A stretch of 11,472 nt of DNA from an uncultured Clostridia bacterium (GCA_947627825.1 CANQXO010000039.1:1-11472), one strand, 5' to 3'. Positions 1-5,586 are shown, numbered from the stretch's first letter. The notes: a model not told the origin generated them from the letters alone. Program-made: numbers and translations.

Positions 1-1042
1 CGCCTGCATACTCATGGTATACATCACCTCCACTAGATATAACTTTACTATTTATCGTTGGTACTACTCCATATTGTGATGCTGATAAATATGCTACCGC
101 TCCCCATTCTATGTTTTTCATCATATGACTATCAGTTTGGCTTGCTCTTATTCCATATACATTATTATTTTTATTCATATTCAAACAATTCATAAATGAA
201 TTACCTATGCTTATATATCTCCATGTATTTGTGTTTGGGCTTATTTTTATTGTTTTATTCGTATTATTGTTATTATCTTCATTATTTAAATTGTCTTCTG
301 CCATACTTGCTTCAAATTTTGCTACCCATATTCCACTTAAGCTTTTCCCTCCAAATGTAAATGCTGGATGTACTATCATTGGTGTTGATTCTCCTACTGT
401 TACTTTGTCTTCATCATAACTTGTTCCATATGTTGTTCCGTTAAAACCTCTACTTCCCGTACCTTTTATAAATTCTACTTTTGTTATGTTTTGAGTTGTT
501 CCTTCTGGTAAGTCTTTTTCTACATGATATTCATTTATACTGTATGCATATCTTGGTATCCACACAAACATACTTCCCAAGTCTGCTTCTGTTACTTGGG
601 TTGTTCCATTATCTAAGTATCCTCCTTCTGCTGTTGGATTTCCTTTTTCACTTTCTTTATACTTTCCATCTGATAACATTACATTCGCCCATTTAAAGTT
701 TTTATAATCATACCATTCTTCATCTTCTTCATTTGTTATTACCCAATTTTTCTTTTCTTCATCATATTTTATTGGTATCATTCCATCTGATACTTTTGGT
801 TTATTTATTCCTTTTTTATTTTCTTTATCTCTTTCTGCTTTTAAATTTTCTAAATCTTTTTCAAAACTTCTTAATGCCTCGTCTTCTTCTGTTGCAGCAT
901 CTTCATATTCTTCTGTTGTTTCCTTTGCTTTTTTTATTAATCCATTATCTCCTAGTATTAGTCTTAGCGTTACTCCTGCTAAAATTAACATAATTATTAT
1001 TGTTACTACCAATGCAACGAGCGTAATTCCTTTGTTTTTCAT
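1..1042 (-). CDS. Prepilin-like surface protein with FGE/C-type-lectin-like C-terminal region, 3' end off the window
   Basis: The frame is open from the ATG at 1042 to the left edge (347 codons), so the C-terminus is missing. Residues 1-30 are a class III prepilin leader: basic MKNKG, a predicted peptidase cut after Gly5, then a hydrophobic helix (ITLVALVVTI onward). Mature position +5 is Ala, not the Glu of classical type IV pilins. A charged, coiled-coil-like stretch (about residues 38-75) follows. Then come FVWIPRYAY, a VHPAFTFGGK segment, GIWVAKFEAS, an Asn-rich linker, and a HMMKNIEWGAVAYLS block. From memory of related proteins, these blocks occur in FGE-sulfatase/C-type-lectin-like domains of Clostridia. 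The start is supported by AAAGGAG nine bases upstream. The first 27 residues nearly match the gene at 1510-2871, but the rest has diverged. It probably sits on the cell surface. The exact role and ligand are unknown. Confidence 0.85.
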   Translation of the reverse strand, partial: MKNKGITLVALVVTIIIMLILAGVTLRLILGDNGLIKKAKETTEEYEDAATEEDEALRSFEKDLENLKAERDKENKKGINKPKVSDGMIPIKYDEEKKNWVITNEEDEEWYDYKNFKWANVMLSDGKYKESEKGNPTAEGGYLDNGTTQVTEADLGSMFVWIPRYAYSINEYHVEKDLPEGTTQNITKVEFIKGTGSRGFNGTTYGTSYDEDKVTVGESTPMIVHPAFTFGGKSLSGIWVAKFEASMAEDNLNNEDNNNNTNKTIKISPNTNTWRYISIGNSFMNCLNMNKNNNVYGIRASQTDSHMMKNIEWGAVAYLSASQYGVVPTINSKVISSGGDVYHEYAG

Positions 1043-1063
1043 AGTTTCGAACTCCTTTGTATT

Positions 1064-1090
1064 TTTCTTTAAGCTACTTACTTAAAGAAA
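1064..1090 (+). repeat. Left inverted repeat of segment A; tyrosine-recombinase-like site
   Basis: The repeat has arms TTTCTTTAAG and CTTAAAGAAA around the asymmetric 7-bp spacer CTACTTA. Its exact reverse complement lies at 1244-1270. Flanking bases extend the local stem to 13 bp (1061-1073 with 1081-1093). In the leader of the surface gene it would form a hairpin a few bases upstream of the ribosome site. Confidence 0.85.
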
Positions 1091-1094
1091 AATT

Positions 1095-1139
1095 AAAAAA
1101 CACTTGCGGACTATTTATTTCAATAGTTTCAAGTGCTTT
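1095..1139 (-). terminator. Terminator-like hairpin facing the surface gene, inside segment A
   Basis: On the minus strand, CACTTG pairs with CAAGTG and CTATT with AATAG, with a short internal loop, and a run of six T follows. It lies upstream of the gene starting at 1042, so in the present orientation it would stop leftward read-through. After inversion it would lie behind the promoter. A weaker version with the same outer stem exists in segment B. Confidence 0.55.
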
Positions 1140-1200
1140 TATTAATCCAATTTTTTTGATTTTTTTATCTTTTTACTTATTCTTTTTTCTTTATTTTTTA

Positions 1201-1229
1201 TTGATATTTCTAGTATTTATTGCTATAAT
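1201..1229 (+). promoter_or_regulatory. Sigma-A promoter inside segment A, pointing away from the surface gene
   Basis: -35 TTGATA (1201-1206), 17-bp spacer, -10 TATAAT (1224-1229), predicted start near 1236. The boxes and spacing are the same in segment B although the spacer bases differ, which suggests selection on the promoter. Downstream in this orientation lie the right repeat, a T-rich stretch, and then the antisense of the gene at 1510-2871. Confidence 0.7.
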
Positions 1230-1243
1230 TATTGTATAAATAT

Positions 1244-1270
1244 TTTCTTTAAGTAAGTAGCTTAAAGAAA
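1244..1270 (-). repeat. Right inverted repeat of segment A
   Basis: Exact reverse complement of 1064-1090: the same 10-bp arms with spacer TAAGTAG. In the plus direction the hairpin is followed by ATTTTTCATT-type T-rich sequence and could act as a weak terminator for the outward transcript. The left repeat, read toward the gene, is followed by A-rich sequence. Confidence 0.85.
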
Positions 1271-1381
1271 TTTTTCATTCTAAATTTTATCATTTGTAAT
1301 TTGGATTAAAAAAAGAATAATTTTTCTAAAAATTGATATAAAAATATTTCCAAACTTTACAATAACTTAAATTACTCCTTG

Positions 1382-1418
1382 TATAAAAGTGTCAAGCTAT
1401 TTGCTTAACACTTTTATA
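1382..1418. repeat. Long hairpin downstream of the FGE-domain gene
   Basis: Eleven bases TATAAAAGTGT pair with ACACTTTTATA. After one mismatch, AAGC pairs with GCTT, leaving a 5-base loop. It lies 37 bp past the restored stop of the gene ending near 1455. No clear T-run follows on either strand. It may be a weak terminator, or the hairpin often found just downstream of a DGR variable region. The rest of 1271-1454 is AT-rich with no gene seen. Confidence 0.5.
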
Positions 1419-1454
1419 TAAGGAAAGGATATGACAATTTGCTTTGCTATTTTT

Positions 1455-1605
1455 TTACTTAACATACAACACAACTCGAAAGCCGACAGAAGCATTAGTT
1501 AAGCTTATATCATTTCCTCCAGAGCGATAAGAAACAGGAACGGGACCACCGCTCTTGGCCGAAGCTACCACCACGAATTACAGCGTACTGAGTACGCGTT
1601 ATATC
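1455..1605 (-). other. Candidate DGR variable region and out-of-frame C-terminus of the FGE-domain gene
   Basis: This stretch is clearly richer in G+C and poorer in A on the coding strand than the rest of the gene. Skipping one C at 1557/1558 keeps translation open past the TGA at 1510 to a TAA at 1455-1457. The result reads RGGSFGKSGGPVPVSYRSGG and then NASVGFRVVLYVK, the expected FGE-domain ending (RGGS to GFR). About ten consecutive codons (GGT GGT CCC GTT CCT GTT TCT TAT CGC TCT) end in C or T, as expected when AAY codons in a template repeat are randomised at adenines. No reverse transcriptase or template lies in the window. Confidence 0.5.
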
Positions 1606-2871
1606 TGCTTCTTCTGGTACAGGTTCATCATGATATCCTGTTTCCGTTGTCCATTCGTACATATTTCCTGCTAAATCATATATTTTATTTACTTCTGTAT
1701 CTTTACTTGCTCCTGTTGATAATTCTAATAATTGTCTATAGTGATGTACACTTGTATCTTTAACATCTCTGTAATTTTCAAAATCATTTCCATTATAAGG
1801 ATTTGTTACTCCTATTTTAGCTGGAGTTCCATAACTATAATTTTTCGGTGGATTCCAGCCTGTGCCACCGTTTTGTGCATTCATTTTTTCTAAATGCAAT
1901 GCATATAAAATGTTTTCTTCTATGTTTAAATTTTTAGTATTTAAATAGTTTCCATAATTTGTACTACTTTTTTCTATATTTGTAGCACTGCTATTTGCCA
2001 CTATCCAATCTACTGTTCTATCCCATGCTTTTCCATCTATTAATTGGCTGGTTACTGAACTACTCCCACTATACATTTTTTCTGATACACTCTTTGCATG
2101 TATTTGATCTATATAATTCCATGCTTGAACTCCTTTTTTACTTATTGGAGCATAATTAGAATTATTCCTTTCATCCTCATAAGTATAATTTTTAGGCTCT
2201 GATTTTGAATTTACATAAACACCTGTCATACTACTTGGTATTCCTGCTTCGTATCTTGCTATATAAAATCCTCCATATTTTTTTACACTGGTTTCATTTG
2301 TTCCGTCATCTGTCCAGTCGCTATATGCTTTATAATGTAATGTATTCCAGCCACCTTCTGTATCTGCAATATTTTTTCCATTATCCTTTGAGTGATCTCC
2401 AGTATAAGCATGTGTATTATATTCACCATCTTTGCATGGCACCCATACAAATTCATTTCCGGCTTGATCTGCTATTACTACTCCTTTATTTATTTGTGTT
2501 ACATCTCCTTCTATTATTTTGAAACCTGCTGGTATGGTTATTGCTGGTACTTTTTTTTCTTCACTACTTTCATCTATTTTATTTCCACTTGCATCATATC
2601 CTGTTGTGTTTGAAAATACTTTTTTACTACTTAATGCTTCTTCTAATGTTTCTGGATCTTTTTCATTTACTGCCTCATTTATTATTCCTACTAAGTTTTT
2701 TAAATCTTGTTCTTGCTGTTCTTCTGCTTCTTTTGTTTTTTTCGCAGCTAATTTAGCCTGTGATAATATTCCATTTTCTCCCAATGCCATGGTTATTGTT
2801 ATTCCTGCTAAGATTAACATAATTATTATTGTTACTACTAATGCAACTAGTGTTATTCCTTTGTTTTTCAT
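1510..2871 (-). CDS. Prepilin-like protein with FGE/C-type-lectin-like domain, C-terminus frameshifted
   Basis: Residues 1-31 are a prepilin-type leader with cleavage after Gly5 and Ala at mature +5. A charged helical region (about 37-75) follows. The FGE-like domain shows FVWVP (141-145), GGFYIARYEAG (about 200), GNMYEWT (402-408) and RGGSF (433-437). In FGE-family folds, the region from GN-x-(Y/W)-EWT through RGGS to GFR forms the C-terminal core. As read, the protein ends at 453 residues in a sequence unlike the family. Removing one C at 1557/1558 gives 471 residues ending in GFRVVLYVK. AAAGGAG lies upstream of the ATG. No close FGE catalytic role is claimed; a ligand-binding surface protein is more likely. 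Upstream lies putative invertible promoter segment B. Confidence 0.85.
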   Translation of the reverse strand: MKNKGITLVALVVTIIIMLILAGITITMALGENGILSQAKLAAKKTKEAEEQQEQDLKNLVGIINEAVNEKDPETLEEALSSKKVFSNTTGYDASGNKIDESSEEKKVPAITIPAGFKIIEGDVTQINKGVVIADQAGNEFVWVPCKDGEYNTHAYTGDHSKDNGKNIADTEGGWNTLHYKAYSDWTDDGTNETSVKKYGGFYIARYEAGIPSSMTGVYVNSKSEPKNYTYEDERNNSNYAPISKKGVQAWNYIDQIHAKSVSEKMYSGSSSVTSQLIDGKAWDRTVDWIVANSSATNIEKSSTNYGNYLNTKNLNIEENILYALHLEKMNAQNGGTGWNPPKNYSYGTPAKIGVTNPYNGNDFENYRDVKDTSVHHYRQLLELSTGASKDTEVNKIYDLAGNMYEWTTETGYHDEPVPEEADITRTQYAVIRGGSFGQERWSRSCFLSLWRK

Positions 2872-2892
2872 ACTTTCAAGCTCCTTTACATT

Positions 2893-2919
2893 TTTCTTTA
2901 AGTTACTTACTTAAAGAAA
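2893..2919 (+). repeat. Left inverted repeat of segment B
   Basis: Arms TTTCTTTAAG and CTTAAAGAAA around spacer TTACTTA. The spacer differs from segment A by one base, and its partner at 3073-3099 carries the matching change. The local stem extends to a perfect 18 bp (2885-2902 with 2910-2927). It abuts the ribosome site (CTCC on the plus strand at 2881-2884), so the leader mRNA would carry a hairpin against the ribosome site. Confidence 0.85.
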
Positions 2920-2924
2920 AATGT

Positions 2925-2968
2925 AAAAACACTTGAATACTATTTATTTCAATAATTATAAGTGCTTT
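2925..2968 (-). terminator. Weak terminator-like hairpin inside segment B
   Basis: On the minus strand CACTT (2964-2960) pairs with AAGTG (2934-2930), with partial pairing inside and T-rich sequence after it. It corresponds to the hairpin at 1095-1139 but pairs less well, so its activity is less certain. Confidence 0.35.
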
Positions 2969-3029
2969 ATTAAATTCATTTTTCATAATTTTGTTATTGT
3001 CTTATTTTTAATTTTTCTATTATTTTTTA

Positions 3030-3058
3030 TTGATATTTCAACTTTTTATTGTTATAAT
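3030..3058 (+). promoter_or_regulatory. Sigma-A promoter inside segment B, pointing away from the surface gene
   Basis: -35 TTGATA (3030-3035), 17-bp spacer, -10 TATAAT (3053-3058), start near 3065. The boxes and spacing equal those at 1201-1229. As drawn it points to the phosphorylase gene, across the right repeat and a T-rich stretch that could attenuate it. Confidence 0.7.
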
Positions 3059-3072
3059 TATTGTATAAATAT

Positions 3073-3099
3073 TTTCTTTAAGTAAGTAACTTAAAGAAA
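3073..3099 (-). repeat. Right inverted repeat of segment B
   Basis: Exact reverse complement of 2893-2919, with spacer TAAGTAA. A hairpin here is followed on the plus strand by ATTTTTCATTTTTTT, a terminator-like T-rich tail. Confidence 0.85.
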
Positions 3100-3117
3100 T
3101 TTTTCATTTTTTTATCA

Positions 3118-3146
3118 TTGACAAATATCATTTTCTTTTGTTAAAT
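3118..3146 (+). promoter_or_regulatory. Promoter of the purine nucleoside phosphorylase gene
   Basis: Consensus -35 TTGACA (3118-3123), 17-bp spacer, weak -10 TTAAAT (3141-3146). It lies outside segment B, so the gene has its own promoter. The predicted start near 3153 falls after the ATG at 3138, which argues for translation from 3180. Confidence 0.6.
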
Positions 3147-3179
3147 ATTAATAGTTTAAAAAGAAAGGATGGATATAAT

Positions 3180-3899
3180 ATGACTCCTCATATAGAAGCT
3201 GATTTAAATGATGTAGCAAAAATAGTTTTAATGCCCGGAGACCCTCTTAGAGCAAAACATATTGCAGAAAATTTTTTTACAGATGCAAGATTAATTAATT
3301 CTGTTAGAAATATGTATGGATATACCGGAAAATATAATGGAAAGGAAATTACCGTTTTCGCATCAGGTATGGGTATGCCTAGTATTGGAATTTACTGTTA
3401 TGAACTTTATAAAATTTATGGAGTCCATACAATTATTCGCCTTGGTTCTTGTGGCGTTTACAAGCCTGATATTGAACTTTTAGATACGATTTTAGTTGAT
3501 AATAGCTATACTGAAGGAAATTTTGCTAAAGGATTAACTGGTGAAGAATGTCACTTAATAGAAGCTGACCGAGATTTAAATAATTTGCTTGAACAAACAG
3601 CTCAGTCAAACAATATCAAACTTATTAAAGGTAATATTATTTGTAGTGAAATTTTTGATTACTATGTTAAAGATTTTGATGAATTTAAAGCTCGTTTTCC
3701 ACAAGATTTAAACATTATTGGTGCAGAAATGGAATCTTTTGCTTTATTCTATACTGCAAAATATTTGAATAAAAAAGCTGCATGCTTACTTACTGCTGTT
3801 GATTCTCGTTATAAGACTGAACAAATTTCTAGCCAAGATAGAGAAAAATCTTTAGATGGTATGATTAAACTTGCTTTGGATACTACTTTAAAATTATAA
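3180..3899 (+). CDS. deoD: Purine nucleoside phosphorylase, DeoD (hexameric) type
   Basis: It splits purine (deoxy)nucleosides with phosphate into base and (deoxy)ribose-1-phosphate, a cytosolic salvage step. With the start at 3180 the protein has 239 residues, the usual DeoD length. Family landmarks fall at the expected numbers: His4, GDPLRAK with Gly20 and Arg24, Arg43, and RLGSCG with Arg87 and Ser90 (phosphate and subunit-interface ligands). GAEMES (Glu183-Glu185) binds the sugar. Asp208 and Arg221 match the catalytic Asp204/Arg217 pair of E. coli. An ATG at 3138 would add 14 unrelated residues. The start at 3180 is preferred because the E. coli protein also begins near TPHI, and AAAGGA precedes it by about 10 bases. 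It is a single-gene unit, transcribed opposite to its neighbours. Confidence 0.93.
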   Translation: MTPHIEADLNDVAKIVLMPGDPLRAKHIAENFFTDARLINSVRNMYGYTGKYNGKEITVFASGMGMPSIGIYCYELYKIYGVHTIIRLGSCGVYKPDIELLDTILVDNSYTEGNFAKGLTGEECHLIEADRDLNNLLEQTAQSNNIKLIKGNIICSEIFDYYVKDFDEFKARFPQDLNIIGAEMESFALFYTAKYLNKKAACLLTAVDSRYKTEQISSQDREKSLDGMIKLALDTTLKL

Positions 3900-3958
3900 T
3901 TATAATAAATCATTACCAAATTGAAAGCCTTCATACTAATATTTCTAAATTTTAATAC

Positions 3959-3992
3959 AAGCACCCACTAATAAATACATTAGTGGGTGCTT
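3959..3992. terminator. Strong hairpin terminator, probably bidirectional
   Basis: A perfect 14-bp stem (AAGCACCCACTAAT with ATTAGTGGGTGCTT) closes a 6-base loop. It follows deoD by 59 bp on the plus strand and the Lys-rich remnant by 2 bp on the minus strand. T-runs are modest on both sides. Confidence 0.75.
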
Positions 3993-3994
3993 AC

Positions 3995-4160
3995 TTATTT
4001 AGAGTCAGTTTTATTTCCAACTCTTTTGGAAGTTGCAATAGCTTTTTGCTTGACACTGTTTTTCTTGGATGCTTTTGCGGTGGTCTCATAACATGGCTTT
4101 AGCTTTTGCTTTATATGCTCCTTCCATTGCTTTGCCCATCGGCAATTTAATCAATTCCAT
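3995..4160 (-). pseudogene. Frameshifted small Lys/Ala-rich ORF
   Basis: From the ATG at 4160 the frame reads MELIKLPMGKAMEGAYKAKA and stops soon after. Skipping one base near 4093 opens a second frame, ETTAKASKKNSVKQKAIATS and onward to TDSK and a TAA at 3995. Together they would make a very basic protein of about 54 residues, followed at once by the terminator at 3959-3992. I do not recognise the family. No good ribosome site precedes the ATG. It is either a decayed gene or chance coding in a decayed stretch; the matching Lys-rich composition of the two parts and the terminator position favour a remnant. The 300-odd bases 4000-4400 hold only this and the tail at 4240-4401. Confidence 0.35.
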
Positions 4161-4239
4161 TCTTACAGTTGTAAGTTATATAAATTTTCTGCAAACAATA
4201 TATTTATTAAACCCAATTTATGTTAATTAGTAAATAATG

Positions 4240-4401
4240 TTATTTTTTCTCATTTTGTTGTTGATTTAAATTATTGACTTGACTTGGTTGTTCGTTTAAT
4301 CTGTTTGCTTGATTTGGTTGTTAATAATAGTTTTGTTGTCCATTTGACTGTTGATTCATGTTTAGCTGACTATATACTTTTTGATTTGTTTTTATTTTTT
4401 T
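4240..4401 (-). pseudogene. Gln/Asn-rich in-frame extension beyond the stop of the membrane protein gene
   Basis: Past the TAG at 4402-4404, the same frame stays low in complexity: KKIKTNQKVYSQLNMNQQSN, then GQQNYY, a TAA at 4321-4323, then QPNQANRLNEQPSQVNNLNQ and QQNEKK, ending at TAA 4240. The composition resembles the Asn-rich N-terminus of the upstream protein. This suggests an original longer tail cut by two stops. Readthrough is possible but not supported by any signal I can see. Confidence 0.4.
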
Positions 4402-4908
4402 CTATTTATCACATCTAGAATATAAAAATATTATTAATATATAACTAATCAAAAAACAAACCATTGATATATCCAAAAATACATCAAGCACTTTATCACT
4501 AAGATTATAAAAAAAAGTAATTCTTTCTCTGTCTCCAACATCTACAAACAAAAATGCATATAATAAATTAGTAATACACATTGTAGCAAAAATAATATAA
4601 TCTGTTTTTTTCTTTTCTTTCTTTCCTGAAAACTTAATGCCAGTTACTATAAAAAGAATGCAATGTAATTGCATAATCGGTAAAAGTAATCCTACTATAA
4701 TTGTAAACAATCCTGTTGTTCTAATTTTGCCATATACAGTTGCTAATGTTACAATAATAGTTATTAAAATAATCCATACATTCCTTTTTGCTTTTTCTGG
4801 CACTGTATTATTAAAATTTTGATTATTATATAAATTAGCATTCATTCCATTATAATTCATCATATTATTTGAATTATAATTTATATTATTATTCATATTT
4901 TCATTCAT
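4402..4908 (-). CDS. Unknown membrane protein, Asn-rich N-terminus and four membrane helices
   Basis: I do not recognise a family. The first 38 or so residues are dominated by Asn, Met and Tyr. Four hydrophobic segments follow: near 44-62 (VWIILITIIVTLATVYG), 66-92 (FTIIVGLLLPIMQLHCIL), 103-122 (IIFATMCITNLLYAFLF) and 138-164 (VFLDISMVCFLISYILI). A Lys-rich loop (GKKEKKK) lies between helices 2 and 3. AAGGTG stands about 8 bases before the ATG, and a promoter lies at 4945-4972. The frame continues with Gln/Asn-rich sequence after the stop, so the C-terminus may be truncated. It is monocistronic and lies downstream of the rplS terminator on the same strand. It is likely a small inner-membrane protein of unknown role. 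Confidence 0.65.
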   Translation of the reverse strand: MNENMNNNINYNSNNMMNYNGMNANLYNNQNFNNTVPEKAKRNVWIILITIIVTLATVYGKIRTTGLFTIIVGLLLPIMQLHCILFIVTGIKFSGKKEKKKTDYIIFATMCITNLLYAFLFVDVGDRERITFFYNLSDKVLDVFLDISMVCFLISYILIIFLYSRCDK

Positions 4909-4944
4909 CTTATTTTCACCTTTTGCTTTTCTTTTATAAACTAT

Positions 4945-4972
4945 ATTATAACACCTAATTTATTTTTTGCAA
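4945..4972 (-). promoter_or_regulatory. Promoter of the membrane protein gene
   Basis: -35 TTGCAA (4972-4967), 16-bp spacer, extended -10 TGTTATAAT with TATAAT at 4950-4945. The start would be near 4938, about 30 bp before the ATG. It overlaps the tail of the upstream rplS terminator. Confidence 0.6.
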
Positions 4973-5037
4973 CTAAAAAAGAAATATTTATCTTTTTAAA
5001 TGAAACATTTTTATTATTTCATAAAATAAATATTTCT
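4973..5037 (-). terminator. Terminator of the ffh-rplS operon
   Basis: On the minus strand, AGAAATATTTAT (5037-5026) pairs perfectly with ATAAATATTTCT (4991-4980). A second inner stem (ATGAAA with TTTCAT) sits within it, and a run of six T follows. It starts 12 bp after the rplS stop. Confidence 0.7.
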
Positions 5038-5048
5038 CTTCTAATTTA

Positions 5049-5549
5049 TTATTCAGCTTTAGAATCATCTGCTGGCTTTTCTTCTTTAACATCTTCTGCT
5101 TTTGCTTCAGCTTTAGCTTCTTCGTTTGCTACTGTTTCTTCTTTTACTTCTTCTACTGTTTCTGGAACTTCTTCCTTAACAATAAGGTCTGCTCTATTTA
5201 GGTCTGCTCCAACATTTTCTTTTGTCTTAGCAGATTTACCTAATTTCTCTCTTAGATAATATAATTTAGCTCTTCTTGCCTTTCCAACTCTTATAAGTTC
5301 AACCTTTTCTACTAATGGAGAGTGTAATAAAAATGTTTTTTCTACTCCTACTCCATAAGATATTCTTCTTACAGTGAATGTTTCATTTAATCCACCATTT
5401 TGCTTTTTAATTACAGTTCCTTCAAATACTTGGATTCTTTGTCTATTTCCTTCTTTTATTCTTTGATGAACTCTTACAGTATCACCAACTTTTATATTAG
5501 GAACTTTACTTTTTAATTGCTCATGTTCAATTGATTTAATAATGTCCAT
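5049..5549 (-). CDS. rplS: 50S ribosomal protein L19 with an acidic C-terminal tail
   Basis: L19 sits at the 30S-50S interface of the ribosome. The core (residues 1-115) is typical: [20 protein letters not shown] (about 22-41), [47 protein letters not shown] and GKSAK. The protein is 166 residues, about 45-50 longer than usual, because of a low-complexity Glu/Ala/Lys tail from about residue 125. The tail has no recognised domain and is probably disordered. AAGGAG lies 8 bases before the ATG. It is the last gene of the operon, 37 bp after trmD and 12 bp before a terminator. Confidence 0.96.
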   Translation of the reverse strand: MDIIKSIEHEQLKSKVPNIKVGDTVRVHQRIKEGNRQRIQVFEGTVIKKQNGGLNETFTVRRISYGVGVEKTFLLHSPLVEKVELIRVGKARRAKLYYLREKLGKSAKTKENVGADLNRADLIVKEEVPETVEEVKEETVANEEAKAEAKAEDVKEEKPADDSKAE

Positions 5550-5586
5550 GATATTCTCCTTTCCTTAATTTAAATTTTTATTTTAA

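Larger units (their letters stand above)
1064..1270. other. Putative invertible promoter segment A (inverton)
   Basis: This 207-bp segment is bounded by perfect 27-bp inverted repeats (1064-1090 and 1244-1270). Inside lie a plus-strand promoter (1201-1229) pointing away from the surface gene that starts at 1042, and a minus-strand terminator-like hairpin (1095-1139). A segment of identical length and layout precedes the next paralog (2893-3099). If 1091-1243 flips, the -10 box moves to about 1105-1110 and transcription would start about 56 bp upstream of the ATG. Inversion is inferred; the repeats, promoter and lengths are read directly. Alternatives are a MITE-like element or a duplicated regulatory leader. 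Confidence 0.65.
2893..3099. other. Putative invertible promoter segment B (inverton)
   Basis: This 207-bp segment is the same length as segment A, with perfect 27-bp inverted repeats at 2893-2919 and 3073-3099. It holds an outward promoter (3030-3058) and a weaker terminator-like hairpin (2925-2968). Inversion would place the -10 at about 2934-2939 and the start near 2927, about 56 bp before the ATG at 2871. In the present orientation the promoter faces the nucleoside phosphorylase gene at 3180, so a flip could also change read-through into that gene. Confidence 0.65.

Noticed and set aside
207..993. Several plus-strand Leu/Phe-rich ORFs that look like membrane proteins.
   Set aside because: They are antisense to the clearly coding minus-strand prepilin gene. 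The hydrophobic look comes from T-rich sequence opposite A-rich codons.
1431..1502. A 23-codon plus-strand ORF preceded by AGGAAAGG.
   Set aside because: It overlaps the antisense of the surface gene's conserved C-terminus, the spacing from the ribosome site is short, and the peptide has no recognisable features.
1550..1563. Programmed +1 frameshifting to reach the conserved C-terminus.
   Set aside because: I see no slippery codon, starved codon or stimulator at the shift. An indel or assembly error is simpler.
2205..2914. Overlapping plus-strand ORFs of up to 131 residues.
   Set aside because: They are shadows of the minus-strand FGE-domain gene, with no ribosome sites and no family motifs.
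1064..3099. The two 207-bp segments as MITE-type transposable elements.
   Set aside because: No target-site duplication was found, both sit at the same distance from a paralogous start codon, and both keep a precise promoter. A switch fits better, though a MITE origin is not excluded.
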